DNA of 64,000 nucleotides, from positions 62,001 through 126,000 of the forward strand of contig JAIBCC010000006.1 of assembly GCA_019694395.1 (NCBI GenBank), written 5' to 3'. Position 1 is the first letter of the stretch. Every line of letters begins with the position of its first letter. Origin of the DNA: Pyrinomonadaceae bacterium. Its GTDB lineage: Bacteria; Acidobacteriota; Blastocatellia; Pyrinomonadales; Pyrinomonadaceae. This document shows, piece by piece, positions 43,735 to 52,483 of this stretch. The notes under the pieces were generated by a model. The model did not search any database, was not told where the DNA came from, and worked only from the letters and a program-made list of their open reading frames with translations. The translations under genes and the position numbers were made by a program.

Positions 43735-45660
43735 ATGGACATCATCATCGGCACAGCCGGACACATTGATCACGGAAAAACCGCACTCGTCAAAGCCTTA
43801 ACAGGAGTTGATGCAGACCGTTTGCCCGAAGAAAAAAAGCGCGGAATCACAATTGATCTGGGTTTTGCCGAATTGGATTTAGGCGAAGTCCGCATCGGTT
43901 TTGTGGATGTTCCGGGACATGAGCGGTTTGTCAAAAATATGTTGGCGGGCGCACACGGAATTGATCTGGTCGCGTTGGTTATCGCCGCTGATGAAGGCGT
44001 GATGCCGCAAACCCGTGAACATTTTGAAATTTGCCGTTTGCTTGAAACTAAAACGGGGCTAATTGTTCTCACTAAAACGGATTTGGTTGATGAAGAACTG
44101 CTTGAATTAGTCAAACTTGATGCACAGGAACTCGTCCAAAACTCATTCCTCGAAAATGCTCCGATGATTCCCGTCAGTGCCAGAACAGGCGCAGGGATTG
44201 ATGAATTAAAGTCCGTTATCAAAAATCTTGCTCAAACAATTCCGGCGCGAAAAAATGAAATGGTTGCTCGTTTGCCGATTGACCGGAGTTTTACCATCAA
44301 AGGATTCGGCGCAGTTGCCACCGGAACTTTGGTTGCCGGAGAAATTAGTGTGGCGGACGAAATGGAGCTTTTGCCTATTGCGCGAAAAGTTCGCGTGCGA
44401 GGATTGCAGACACACGGGAAAATGGTCGAATTAACTCACGCCGGACAACGAACCGCAGTTAATCTTGGCGGGGTTGAACACACGGAAATTGAACGCGGAC
44501 AAACACTTGCTCCGATTGGCATTTTGCGTTCAACTCAGATTTTTGATGCTGAAATCGAAGTTTTAAAAGATGCGAAAAAGCCTTTGAAATCACGGGCGCG
44601 GGTGCGGGTTCACGTTGGCACGCTGGAGGCTTTGGCACGAGTTCAAATCATCAACGAAAAAGATGAAATCGCTCAAGGTGAAAAAGGCTTTGTCCAATTT
44701 CGTTTGGAAACACCGGTTGTTGTTTTACCGAATGAACGCTTTATCGTTCGCTCATATTCGCCGCAAATCACGATTGCCGGCGGCAAAATTCTTGACGGTT
44801 TAGCCAATAAGCATCGGCGCAAAGATTTAACTGAAACAATTGATTATTTACAAAAACTTGCCGATTCTTTGAAAAATGACGATAAGCAAACCGAACTCAA
44901 GCTTTTTTTGGAAAACTCAGGAGAATCCGGTGCAAATTTCCGTGATTTGCAAGCACGAACAGGTTGGATTGATTCGATTTTGCGGAAAAATCTACAAGAA
45001 GTTTTGCAGAAAAAAAGCGTGATTGAGGCGGACGGGATTTTTCTTTCGCGCAATATTTTTGAAGATTTAGCCAGGAAAACCATTCAAACAATTCAGGCTC
45101 ATCACAAAGCCGAACCGCTAGTCAAAGGGATGATGCGCGAAACTCTGCGCGAAAAAGTTTTTACTCATTTACCGACTGAAATTTTTAAAAAAACTTTGCA
45201 GATTTTGAACGAACGCGGCGAAATTTCAGCAGAAAAAGATGTAGTTCGGGCGGCTTCTTACAGCCAAAATCTTTCCGCGAACGACAAACAAATTTTGGAA
45301 AAACTGAAAAAGATTTATGAAACGGCAAAACTTGAAGTGCCGACGCTCGAAAATGCTTTGGCTGAATCGGTTATCGGCACCAAATCAAAACCTGTGGAAG
45401 CCCGAAAGGTCTTTCAACTTTTACTTGATTCAGGCGAAATCATAAAAATTAGTAACGATTTTTATTTTTCGGGCAAAATTATTAATGAATTGGTTGAAAA
45501 ACTGAAAAACTACGCGGCAAAAACTTCTGACAGATTGATTGATGTGCCGAGCTTTAAAGATTTGGCAGGAATCTCCCGCAAATACGCAATTCCCCTGCTT
45601 GAATATTTTGACCAAATAAAAATCACCCGCCGGGCAGGTGATAAAAGGTTAATCTTATAA
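43735..45660 (+). CDS. selB: Selenocysteine-specific elongation factor SelB
   Basis: 641 residues. G1 [20 protein letters not shown]2/G3 [12 protein letters not shown] and [21 protein letters not shown]4 LTKTDL. The C-terminal ~270 residues form winged-helix units ([40 protein letters not shown]) that bind the SECIS hairpin in mRNA. It delivers selenocysteyl-tRNA to UGA codons. selA, selD and the tRNA are not in the window. It has no ribosome site, as a repeat abuts the start. Confidence 0.92.
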   Translation: MDIIIGTAGHIDHGKTALVKALTGVDADRLPEEKKRGITIDLGFAELDLGEVRIGFVDVPGHERFVKNMLAGAHGIDLVALVIAADEGVMPQTREHFEICRLLETKTGLIVLTKTDLVDEELLELVKLDAQELVQNSFLENAPMIPVSARTGAGIDELKSVIKNLAQTIPARKNEMVARLPIDRSFTIKGFGAVATGTLVAGEISVADEMELLPIARKVRVRGLQTHGKMVELTHAGQRTAVNLGGVEHTEIERGQTLAPIGILRSTQIFDAEIEVLKDAKKPLKSRARVRVHVGTLEALARVQIINEKDEIAQGEKGFVQFRLETPVVVLPNERFIVRSYSPQITIAGGKILDGLANKHRRKDLTETIDYLQKLADSLKNDDKQTELKLFLENSGESGANFRDLQARTGWIDSILRKNLQEVLQKKSVIEADGIFLSRNIFEDLARKTIQTIQAHHKAEPLVKGMMRETLREKVFTHLPTEIFKKTLQILNERGEISAEKDVVRAASYSQNLSANDKQILEKLKKIYETAKLEVPTLENALAESVIGTKSKPVEARKVFQLLLDSGEIIKISNDFYFSGKIINELVEKLKNYAAKTSDRLIDVPSFKDLAGISRKYAIPLLEYFDQIKITRRAGDKRLIL

Positions 45661-45676
45661 AGTTTTTAGAATTTTT

Positions 45677-47005
45677 TTAGCGAACAGAATAAGCAATCCG
45701 CCGATTCCTAAACTTATTGGCTTCACTATCATTCGGAGCAACCGGTTGTGTAGCCCCATATCCGGCTGTTTGTAAAATTGACGAATTAACGCCATTTTTA
45801 ACCAAAGCATTTCTAACAGCAGTAGCACGATTTAAGGATAAAGTCTGGTTGGATTTTGGATTTCCATCCGAATCAGTATGCCCGCCAACTTCAATTTTTG
45901 TATTAGCCGGAAGTTTTTTCATTAAATTTGCAGCTCTGACAATAAAGTCATTATCAACCGGCTTGATATTGAATTTATTTTTATCAAACTGAATGATATA
46001 AAGATTCATCGCAAAGAGTAATTGATTGACGGTAAACGTTTTTCCGTTCTTGTCATCATTTTCGAGTTTTGATATTTCGGTTATGGCACAATTACGGGAC
46101 GTCTCATAGTCTCCGGCAAATTTTGGTTGACAGTCTTTTGGAATATCCGTTGGAGGATTGCCATTACCAATTGTTGGAGTTTTCGTAGCTTCTATGTTGC
46201 CAGTTGAAGTGCAGCGGGCAATCATTGGAATACTATCGCCGTTATTTCCTTTAATATCCTGAGCTTCGCAGGTAAAGTTTGGATTTTTGATCTCAATTTT
46301 TTTGGTTTCTCCGGCGCGCAATCCGGTTAATCTGATTGTTCCGTCATCCGAAGTTACACCCCAATTTGAACCGTCAATCAAAATATCACTGCGTGGAGGC
46401 GCACCTTTTAAGACAACTTCAAAGCCGGTTTTGTTAAGGAAAAGAAAATAAACTCCAGCCAAGACAATAATTGCAAAAAAGAACATCAGCAATAATCCGC
46501 TGACTGCCCAAACCCATCCCGGAATTCCGCCTTTCTTTTTTTTCTTATCTTCTTCTTCCTCTTTTTCGTCGAATTTGAATTTTGCAGGTTCGGAATTCTG
46601 ATATTTATCCTTTTCGCTTTGCGGCAAATGAATAAAAGGCGTTGTGTGTCCAAAATCTTCTTGCCGGGATGAACCGAAATCCTCCCGCACGGGAGGCTGT
46701 TCATATTGATTCGGCTGGTTAAAAGGAAGATTAATGTTTGCCTGCGTCATTCCCCATTCATCAACTTTCGGCGGCGGATTGCTGCTCGGCTGAATGATTT
46801 GCGGAGTTTGCGGAGGAGTAAACGCCGGTTTTTTCCATTGATCTGCCTGCAAATCCTTAGGATTATAATTGTAATTTGTTTTTTCCCAATCGTTTGCCGG
46901 TTCATTCCCGTAACTAGGCGCATTATTTTGGGGTAATTTAATGTTCGGCGTAGTCATCGAAAAATCATCGGGCGGAAGCGGTTTGGGTTTATTAGGATCA
47001 GACAC
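45677..47005 (-). CDS. Membrane-anchored OmpA-family protein with repeated short motif
   Basis: 442 residues from GTG 47005 with AAGGAG about eight bases upstream. The N-terminal 160 residues are Pro/Asn/Gln-rich and carry a motif three times: DDFSMTTPNIKLPQ (13-26), DEWGMTQANINLPF (82-95), EDFGHTTPFIHLPQ (116-129). A KKKKKGG stop-transfer precedes one helix (163-190). The domain after it includes FEVVLKGAPPRSDILIDGSN, and the OmpA C-terminal domain (about 330-442) has EVGGHTDSDGNPKSNQTLSL and NRATAVRNALVKNGV, which binds peptidoglycan. So the motif-rich part faces the cytoplasm. Confidence 0.82.
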   Translation of the reverse strand: MSDPNKPKPLPPDDFSMTTPNIKLPQNNAPSYGNEPANDWEKTNYNYNPKDLQADQWKKPAFTPPQTPQIIQPSSNPPPKVDEWGMTQANINLPFNQPNQYEQPPVREDFGSSRQEDFGHTTPFIHLPQSEKDKYQNSEPAKFKFDEKEEEEDKKKKKGGIPGWVWAVSGLLLMFFFAIIVLAGVYFLFLNKTGFEVVLKGAPPRSDILIDGSNWGVTSDDGTIRLTGLRAGETKKIEIKNPNFTCEAQDIKGNNGDSIPMIARCTSTGNIEATKTPTIGNGNPPTDIPKDCQPKFAGDYETSRNCAITEISKLENDDKNGKTFTVNQLLFAMNLYIIQFDKNKFNIKPVDNDFIVRAANLMKKLPANTKIEVGGHTDSDGNPKSNQTLSLNRATAVRNALVKNGVNSSILQTAGYGATQPVAPNDSEANKFRNRRIAYSVR

Positions 47006-47115
47006 GGCTATTTCTCCTTTTCCAACTAAAATCAAAGTTCACAAAAATCTGACGAAAGAAAATAGATATTTTGCGTCATTCAACGCTAAAACACGACTTG
47101 TTCTCTGTCAAGTTT

Positions 47116-47565
47116 TTATTCCTCTTCACACCATTTTCTCGTAATTTCGTGACGATATGCAAACATTTTTTCAAGTTTTGGCAAAATGGCAAAAGGTGCG
47201 GCAATTTTCCCTAAAAACCACATTGGCGGCTCAAACTCAATTTCATCATGCAAAATCGCGCCTGATTCGTGAGGCAAAATCAGATGCTGATGCCGCCAAT
47301 TTTTAAAAGGTCCCGAAATCTGAACATCTTCAAACATTTTAGGCGGTTCGTATTTAGTGTGTTCAGCCACCCAACGCGTCGGAATCAAGCCGAAAATTTT
47401 GGTTTCGATGATGGCTTGAGAGCCAACTTTGGAAATATCGGCTTTTTGAATGATTTTTGCATTTTCCCAAGGCGGCAGTAATTTTTCAAAAGCGTCCGGC
47501 AATTCGTGAAAAGCAAAAACTTTTTCGGGCGTAGCGTGAATAATTGTTTCTTTGACAAACTGCAT
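47116..47565 (-). CDS. SRPBCC superfamily protein
   Basis: 149 residues. Starts MQFVKETIIHATPEKVFAFH, the typical opening of START/SRPBCC (polyketide cyclase-like) domains. Later WVAEHTKYEPPKMFEDVQI, GAILHDEIEFEPPMWF and AYRHEITRKWCEEE. These folds bind hydrophobic ligands. Cytoplasmic. Four bases after the thioredoxin-like gene on the same strand, so cotranscribed. Confidence 0.8.
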   Translation of the reverse strand: MQFVKETIIHATPEKVFAFHELPDAFEKLLPPWENAKIIQKADISKVGSQAIIETKIFGLIPTRWVAEHTKYEPPKMFEDVQISGPFKNWRHQHLILPHESGAILHDEIEFEPPMWFLGKIAAPFAILPKLEKMFAYRHEITRKWCEEE

Positions 47566-47568
47566 TTT

Positions 47569-48156
47569 TTATTTGGTTAGCGAATATTTATGCAAAAAGT
47601 CGGTGAACTTTTCCAAATCGTAACTTCGTGCTTTCTTTTTCTCGTATTCCTTTTTCATAAAGGCATCTTTATCTTTAACATCACTTGGCACAACGATCGG
47701 CAAATCAGGTTCTTCTAATTCAGAAGTGTCTTGTGATTTCAGAAGAGTTCCGTCTTTTTCCAAAACGTAAAGATGCGGATAACCAGGAATTTCGGGATAA
47801 TTTGAGAGAAAGGCTTTATTTTCGTTTTCTTCGCTCATATTGATTTTTACCCAAACGAAATTTTTATCGCGCAATTTGGCTAAATCTTTGTGCTGCATCA
47901 GATAAACATCCATTTTGCGGCACCAAACACACCATTCGCCGCCAATGTCCAAAACAATTCGCTTATTTTCTTTTTGTGCCTTGGCAATTGCCGTTTGTAA
48001 ATCTGCGTTCGGATCACGTTTCGGATCGAATTTTTCGCGTTTGGCTTCAAGTTTTTGAAACTCGGTTAATTTAGTTTTTTGTTTCGAATTAGATTGAGAA
48101 AAAATAAGGCTTGTAAAAATAAGAACTGAGCCAAAAGAGTAAATTAAATTTTTCAT
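47569..48156 (-). CDS. Thioredoxin-like protein, exported
   Basis: 195 residues, leader MKNLIYSFGSVLIFTSLIFS. The thioredoxin-like active site is GGEWCVWCRKMD, with ADLQTAIAKAQKENKRIVLD before it and NYPEIPGYPHLYVLEKDG with the cis-Pro after it. It is the DsbD-gamma/thioredoxin_7 type, likely periplasmic. Acts in thiol-disulfide exchange; the many Cys-bearing exported proteins of this window could be substrates (inference). Confidence 0.82.
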   Translation of the reverse strand: MKNLIYSFGSVLIFTSLIFSQSNSKQKTKLTEFQKLEAKREKFDPKRDPNADLQTAIAKAQKENKRIVLDIGGEWCVWCRKMDVYLMQHKDLAKLRDKNFVWVKINMSEENENKAFLSNYPEIPGYPHLYVLEKDGTLLKSQDTSELEEPDLPIVVPSDVKDKDAFMKKEYEKKKARSYDLEKFTDFLHKYSLTK

Positions 48157-48165
48157 AAAAACTTC

Positions 48166-48660
48166 CTAAAATCTGAAAATACTTTTTCGATAAGCATAAA
48201 TCAAAATGAAACATATCAGCAAAAATAAAAGGTGAAATATTGCTGATTCAAACGAATGACTATCGTCATAAATTGAGCCGGAGTATTCCTCCCAATGCCA
48301 CGGAAAAAATTTGAAATCAAGTTGCGGAACAGGAATTCCCAAATGTTTATTGGCTATTCCTGCGCCTAAATCAATTACATCAGGTAAAATTGATCCGATA
48401 AAGCAAATTAAAACTAAAAGCCGATTTTGTTTTTGGGCAAGCCAAAGAGTCAAAATTAAAAGGACTATGGCAAAAGCAACATCAAATTTTGAAGGCAATG
48501 GATAATTATGCGGCAGAAAATCTAAAATGCCGTGAATTAAAATTCCTGAAACAAAACCAATTGCGTATCTTTTCAAAGCCGCTACTGAACGCCAATTTCC
48601 TGTCGGACTCAAAACTGCTGCCGTTGCAATACTTCCAAGTGTGTGAAAAGTTACATTCAT
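48166..48660 (-). CDS. Integral membrane protein, DUF457/YdjM-like
   Basis: 164 residues from ATG 48660; an upstream in-frame ATG at 48717 would put 19 polar residues ahead. About four membrane helices: YAIGFVSGILIHGILDFL, FDVAFAIVLLILTLWLA, RLLVLICFIGSILPDVIDLG and SAIFHLLFLLICFILIYAY. HTLGS, ILDFLPH and LPDVIDLG recall YdjM-like metal-dependent hydrolases. The family assignment is tentative. Confidence 0.6.
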   Translation of the reverse strand: MNVTFHTLGSIATAAVLSPTGNWRSVAALKRYAIGFVSGILIHGILDFLPHNYPLPSKFDVAFAIVLLILTLWLAQKQNRLLVLICFIGSILPDVIDLGAGIANKHLGIPVPQLDFKFFPWHWEEYSGSIYDDSHSFESAIFHLLFLLICFILIYAYRKSIFRF

Positions 48661-48720
48661 TTTATGCTTATTTTGTTCCCACAAAGGCGCAAAGATCGCA
48701 GAATTAATGTAAAACACTTT

Positions 48721-49098
48721 CTATAAATTATTGACAACTCTTTTGATACCATTTTTTATCAATTCAACGTTAAAATTTATCAACAATCCGAGTTTTTTAT
48801 CAGCAAGCCGCAAATAAGTCAAAAGCACCTTTCCGTGAATCGGAGCTAACGCTTCGATTGATTTTGTTTCGACAATGACTTTGTTTTCAACCAATAGATC
48901 AGCCCGAAATCCAAGTTCAAGTTTGACCTCTTCATAAATTACGGGAATTGGCAGTTCAGTGATTACTTTCAACCCGCGTTTTCGTAATTCATACGCAAGT
49001 GCCGCTTGATAGACTGATTCTAGTAAACCGGGACCTAATGTTGTGTGAACTTTGAAAGAACAATCAACAATTATTTTGGCAATTTCATTTTCCTGCAT
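48721..49098 (-). CDS. GxxExxY protein (PD-(D/E)XK-like family)
   Basis: 125 residues, start at ATG 49098. The family name motif is GPGLLESVYQ. Further parts are KVITELPIPVIYEEVKLELG, FRADLLVENKVIVETKSIEA and TYLRLADKKLGLLINFNVEL, the latter resembling PD-(D/E)XK nuclease folds (RADLLV ... ETKS). Function of GxxExxY proteins is not established. A near-perfect inverted repeat lies 9 bases upstream of the ATG, and no ribosome site is visible. Longer frame upstream is repeat sequence. Confidence 0.85.
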   Translation of the reverse strand: MQENEIAKIIVDCSFKVHTTLGPGLLESVYQAALAYELRKRGLKVITELPIPVIYEEVKLELGFRADLLVENKVIVETKSIEALAPIHGKVLLTYLRLADKKLGLLINFNVELIKNGIKRVVNNL

Positions 49099-49106
49099 AG
49101 ATTTTT

Positions 49107-49267
49107 CACGCAAAGGCGCAAAGAGCGCAAAGGAGGCAGGATAATTTTGGAGTTCGTCATAGTCTATTGGAATATTAACCGAATTGTCAAAAATCACATT
49201 GATTATTTACTTATTTCTCAGTATTTTAGCGCACTTTCTTACTTTGCGCTCTTTGCGCCTCTGCGTG
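49107..49267. repeat. 26-bp inverted repeat (25/26) upstream of GxxExxY gene
   Basis: Left arm 49107-49132 (CACGCAAAGGCGCAAAGAGC and GCAAAG) and right arm 49242-49267 pair at 25 of 26 positions, with 109 bases between. Each arm is made of 8-9 bp words CGCAAAGG/CGCAAAGA. The left arm ends next to the GxxExxY start, the right arm next to the stop of the decarboxylase. The same type of repeat upstream of GxxExxY genes is something I recall from other genomes. Confidence 0.75.
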
Positions 49268-49269
49268 AT

Positions 49270-50697
49270 TCAAATCTTCTCATTCAACAAATCCCAAACT
49301 TTTCTTAAATGTCTTTCTTCAACCCGAATGCTTCCTACCGAAAGGCGTAAAGTAAATTTGCCGTTCAGTTTGGTATGAGACAAATACGCCTCGCCTGAAA
49401 CGTTGATCTCGTTCATTATTTTTTCGTTCAAAACATCCAAATCTTCAACATTTTTCGGACAGGCGCGGAAACAACACAGTGCAAACGGAACAGGCGCCAG
49501 TATTTCAAAATTTTCCGAATCGTCAACCCAATTGGCAAACAATCGTGCTAAACGACAATGTTCACGGATTCTTTCGATCAAGCCTTCCTGTCCGAAATAA
49601 CGCATCACAAACCATAGTTTTAATGACCGGAACCTGCGACCAAGCTGAATTCCGTAATCCATTTGATTAGTTACGGTTTCGGTTACTTTCAGATATTCGG
49701 CAACCAAGGAAAAAGTCTGCTTGAGCAAATCCAAATCTTTAACATATAAAACCGACAGATCAAACGGCGTAAAGAACCATTTGTGCGGATTGGTAACAAT
49801 TGAATCGGCGCGTTCCCAGCCTTTAAAATAAAATTGAAATTCAGGCACAACCGCTGCACTTCCTGCGTATGCCGCGTCAACGTGCAGGAAAATGTTGTTG
49901 CGCTGACAAATATCAGCAATTTTATCAACCGGATCAATGCTGGTGGTCGAAGTCGTGCCGATAGTCGCCACTACGCAAAACGGTAAATGTCCGCGAGCTT
50001 TATCATCCTGAATCGCTTCACGCAATTTTTCCGCATCCATTTCAAAGCGCTCGTTGGTCGGAATTTTGACTAAAGATTGCGTTCCAAGTCCAAGTAAAAC
50101 CACCGCCTTATCAATCGAACTATGAGTTTGTTCCGAACAATAAACCCGCAGCAAAGGCAAATCGGTGCGCCCGCTCATCCCTTTTTCACGAATGCCGAGA
50201 TTTAACTTTTCCCGCGCCATCGCAATCGCGTGCAGAGTCGAAATTGAAGCCGTGTCATAGATCAAACCGTGAAAATCTGCGGGCAAACCCATCATTTGTC
50301 GTAACCAATCCAAAACGATCGGCTCTAATTCGGTCGAAGCGGGCGAAGTTCTCCACAACATTGCTTTCATATCAAAAGCGGCGGTCAGCATTTCACCAAA
50401 GACACCAACGGAACTGGTCGAAGTTGAAAAAAGTCCGTGAAAATTCGGATGATTCCAATGCGTTACAGCAGGTAGAATCAAGTTTTCCACATCCTCTAAA
50501 ATCTGTGGAAAACTTTCGCCTTGGATCGGCGCGGATTTTGATAAGGCATTGGTTAAATCATTCGGCTGATTTTGTGATAAAACAGGAAAATGTTCGAGAT
50601 TTTCAAAATAATCGGCAATAAAATCAATGATTTCGTATCCGAATTTGCGAAAATCCTCTTTTGGCATATCGCCCAGTTTTTTTTGTAATTGGCTCAT
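49270..50697 (-). CDS. Group II PLP-dependent aromatic amino acid decarboxylase
   Basis: 475 residues from ATG 50697. The PLP lysine lies in SIVTNPHKWFFTPFDLSVLY. Other parts are VTHWNHPNFHGLFSTSTSS (substrate loop), DTASISTLHAIAMAREKL and FLHVDAAYAGSAAVVPEF. This is the TDC/DDC family (aromatic-L-amino-acid decarboxylase, tyrosine/tryptophan/phenylalanine). Product would be tryptamine-, tyramine- or phenylethylamine-type. It diverges from an amino acid permease 83 bases away. Confidence 0.88.
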   Translation of the reverse strand: MSQLQKKLGDMPKEDFRKFGYEIIDFIADYFENLEHFPVLSQNQPNDLTNALSKSAPIQGESFPQILEDVENLILPAVTHWNHPNFHGLFSTSTSSVGVFGEMLTAAFDMKAMLWRTSPASTELEPIVLDWLRQMMGLPADFHGLIYDTASISTLHAIAMAREKLNLGIREKGMSGRTDLPLLRVYCSEQTHSSIDKAVVLLGLGTQSLVKIPTNERFEMDAEKLREAIQDDKARGHLPFCVVATIGTTSTTSIDPVDKIADICQRNNIFLHVDAAYAGSAAVVPEFQFYFKGWERADSIVTNPHKWFFTPFDLSVLYVKDLDLLKQTFSLVAEYLKVTETVTNQMDYGIQLGRRFRSLKLWFVMRYFGQEGLIERIREHCRLARLFANWVDDSENFEILAPVPFALCCFRACPKNVEDLDVLNEKIMNEINVSGEAYLSHTKLNGKFTLRLSVGSIRVEERHLRKVWDLLNEKI

Positions 50698-50780
50698 ATT
50701 TCTAAGAAAAAGTTTTACTTTTATAACAAAAAAGTATAATATGCCTAACATTTACCGCAACTTTCTTAAGACAAAAATTT

Positions 50781-52427
50781 ATGACTGAAGAAACAAACGA
50801 AGGTTTTGTTCGAGGTTTAGGGCTTTACGATTCCACGATGATTGTCGTTGGAATTATGATTGGATCGGGAATTTTCATCGTTTCTGCCGATATTGCACGT
50901 CAAACAGGTTCACCGGGAGGATTGCTCCTAACTTGGGTTATTACCGGAATTTTGACAATGTTCGGGGCTTTAAGCTACTGCGAGCTTGCCGGAATGATGC
51001 CTAAAGCAGGCGGTCTCTACAATCATTTGCGCGAGATTTACTCGCCGTTGTGGGGATTTCTTTACGGTTGGACATTCTTTTTGGTGATTCAAACGGGAAC
51101 AATCGCCGCCGTTGCGGTCGGTTTTGCCAGATTCATCGGTGTTTTAGTTCCGGCGATTTCTCCTGAAAACTATATTGTCGCACCGATTCATCTTTCTTCG
51201 GGTTACGCACTAAGTCTTTCAACGCAACAGCTTGTAGCCGTTTTGATGATAATTTTTCTGACCTTCCTGAATATGCAGGGCTTACTATTTGGAAAATGGA
51301 TTCAAAACATTTTCACTTCAGCTAAAACACTTTCATTGATCGCTTTGATTTTATTGGGAATCATCATTGGCGGAGCAGCCGGAACTTTTTCGGGCAATAT
51401 GTCAAATTTGTTCACGCCGCAAAATCCTGCACTTATCGAAGGATTAACGGTAAAAGACGGAATACTCGGAATTATCGTCGCTTTTTCAGTTGCTCAGGTC
51501 GGTTCTCTATTTTCATCTGATGGTTGGGTAAATATCGCTGCAACTGCGGGGGAAGTTAAAAATCCGCAAAGAAATGTGCCATTGGCGTTAATTTTCGGAA
51601 CCGGAATTGTGACGGCTCTTTACATTTTGGCAAACGTCGCCTATCTTTCCACGCTTTCTTTTTCAAATATCCAAACTGCCGCCGATGATAGAGTCGGCAC
51701 AGCCGCGTTGAACGTAATTTTCGGTGGAGTCGGCGCAGTCATAATGGCAGTAGCGATCATTATTTCAACTTTCGGATGTAACAACGGGTTGATTTTGTCA
51801 GGGGCGCGAGTGTATTATGCGATGGCAAAAGATAATTTATTTTTCAAATCCGTCGGCACTTTGAGCGCAGCTTTGGTTCCTGCTATAGCATTAGTTTGGC
51901 AATGTGTTTGGTCGTGCTTGTTAGTGCTTCCGCGCACGGTTTCAGTCAGCGCAACGGGAACGAAAAGTTACGGAAATCTTTACGGAATGCTGCTGGATTA
52001 CGTTGTTTTTGCCGTCTTGATTTTCTACATTTTAACTGTTGTCGGTTTATTTATTTTGCGGAAAAAACGTCCTGATGCCGAACGTCCATATAAAGCTCTC
52101 GGCTATCCGTTCATTCCGGCAATTTATATCATTGCGGCAACTGTCATTTGTGCGGTTTTATTAATTTACAAACCAAGCACTTCAATTCCGGGTTTGATCA
52201 TCGTTTTGACAGGTGTTCCGGTCTTTTTTGTCTGGCAGTCAATGGGAGCTAAAAATTATGCTCCAACCCAAACAGAAGAAAAACCGGTTGAAATACCTGT
52301 TGCTGAGACGGAGACAAAAGCCGAAGAAACTATTGAAGACAACAACGAAAAAACCATCACTGAAACGACTCAGGAAATTGTCGAAGAAAAACCAAAACGA
52401 CGTAAACGGAAAAAAGATACAGATTAA
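50781..52427 (+). CDS. APC-family amino acid permease
   Basis: 548 residues, about 12 membrane helices. The opening GLYDSTMIVVGIMIGSGIFI is the APC signature, followed by SPGGLLLTWVITGILTMFGA and LAGMMPKAGGLYNHLREIYS. The tail (about 490-548) is a charged Glu/Lys/Thr stretch ending KPKRRKRKKD, cytoplasmic. It is divergent from the aromatic decarboxylase, so uptake of its substrate is a natural guess. Type: LAT/AspT-like neutral amino acid carrier. Confidence 0.88.
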   Translation: MTEETNEGFVRGLGLYDSTMIVVGIMIGSGIFIVSADIARQTGSPGGLLLTWVITGILTMFGALSYCELAGMMPKAGGLYNHLREIYSPLWGFLYGWTFFLVIQTGTIAAVAVGFARFIGVLVPAISPENYIVAPIHLSSGYALSLSTQQLVAVLMIIFLTFLNMQGLLFGKWIQNIFTSAKTLSLIALILLGIIIGGAAGTFSGNMSNLFTPQNPALIEGLTVKDGILGIIVAFSVAQVGSLFSSDGWVNIAATAGEVKNPQRNVPLALIFGTGIVTALYILANVAYLSTLSFSNIQTAADDRVGTAALNVIFGGVGAVIMAVAIIISTFGCNNGLILSGARVYYAMAKDNLFFKSVGTLSAALVPAIALVWQCVWSCLLVLPRTVSVSATGTKSYGNLYGMLLDYVVFAVLIFYILTVVGLFILRKKRPDAERPYKALGYPFIPAIYIIAATVICAVLLIYKPSTSIPGLIIVLTGVPVFFVWQSMGAKNYAPTQTEEKPVEIPVAETETKAEETIEDNNEKTITETTQEIVEEKPKRRKRKKDTD

Positions 52428-52483
52428 GTTTATAGTTTAAAGTAAAGTAAGAACAGCAATCATAAAAATCAGGAGGACTTCTA

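Noticed and set aside
49045..49308. Plus-strand frame with TQRRKERKGG segment
   Set aside because: Translation of the inverted repeat next to the GxxExxY gene; not a protein.
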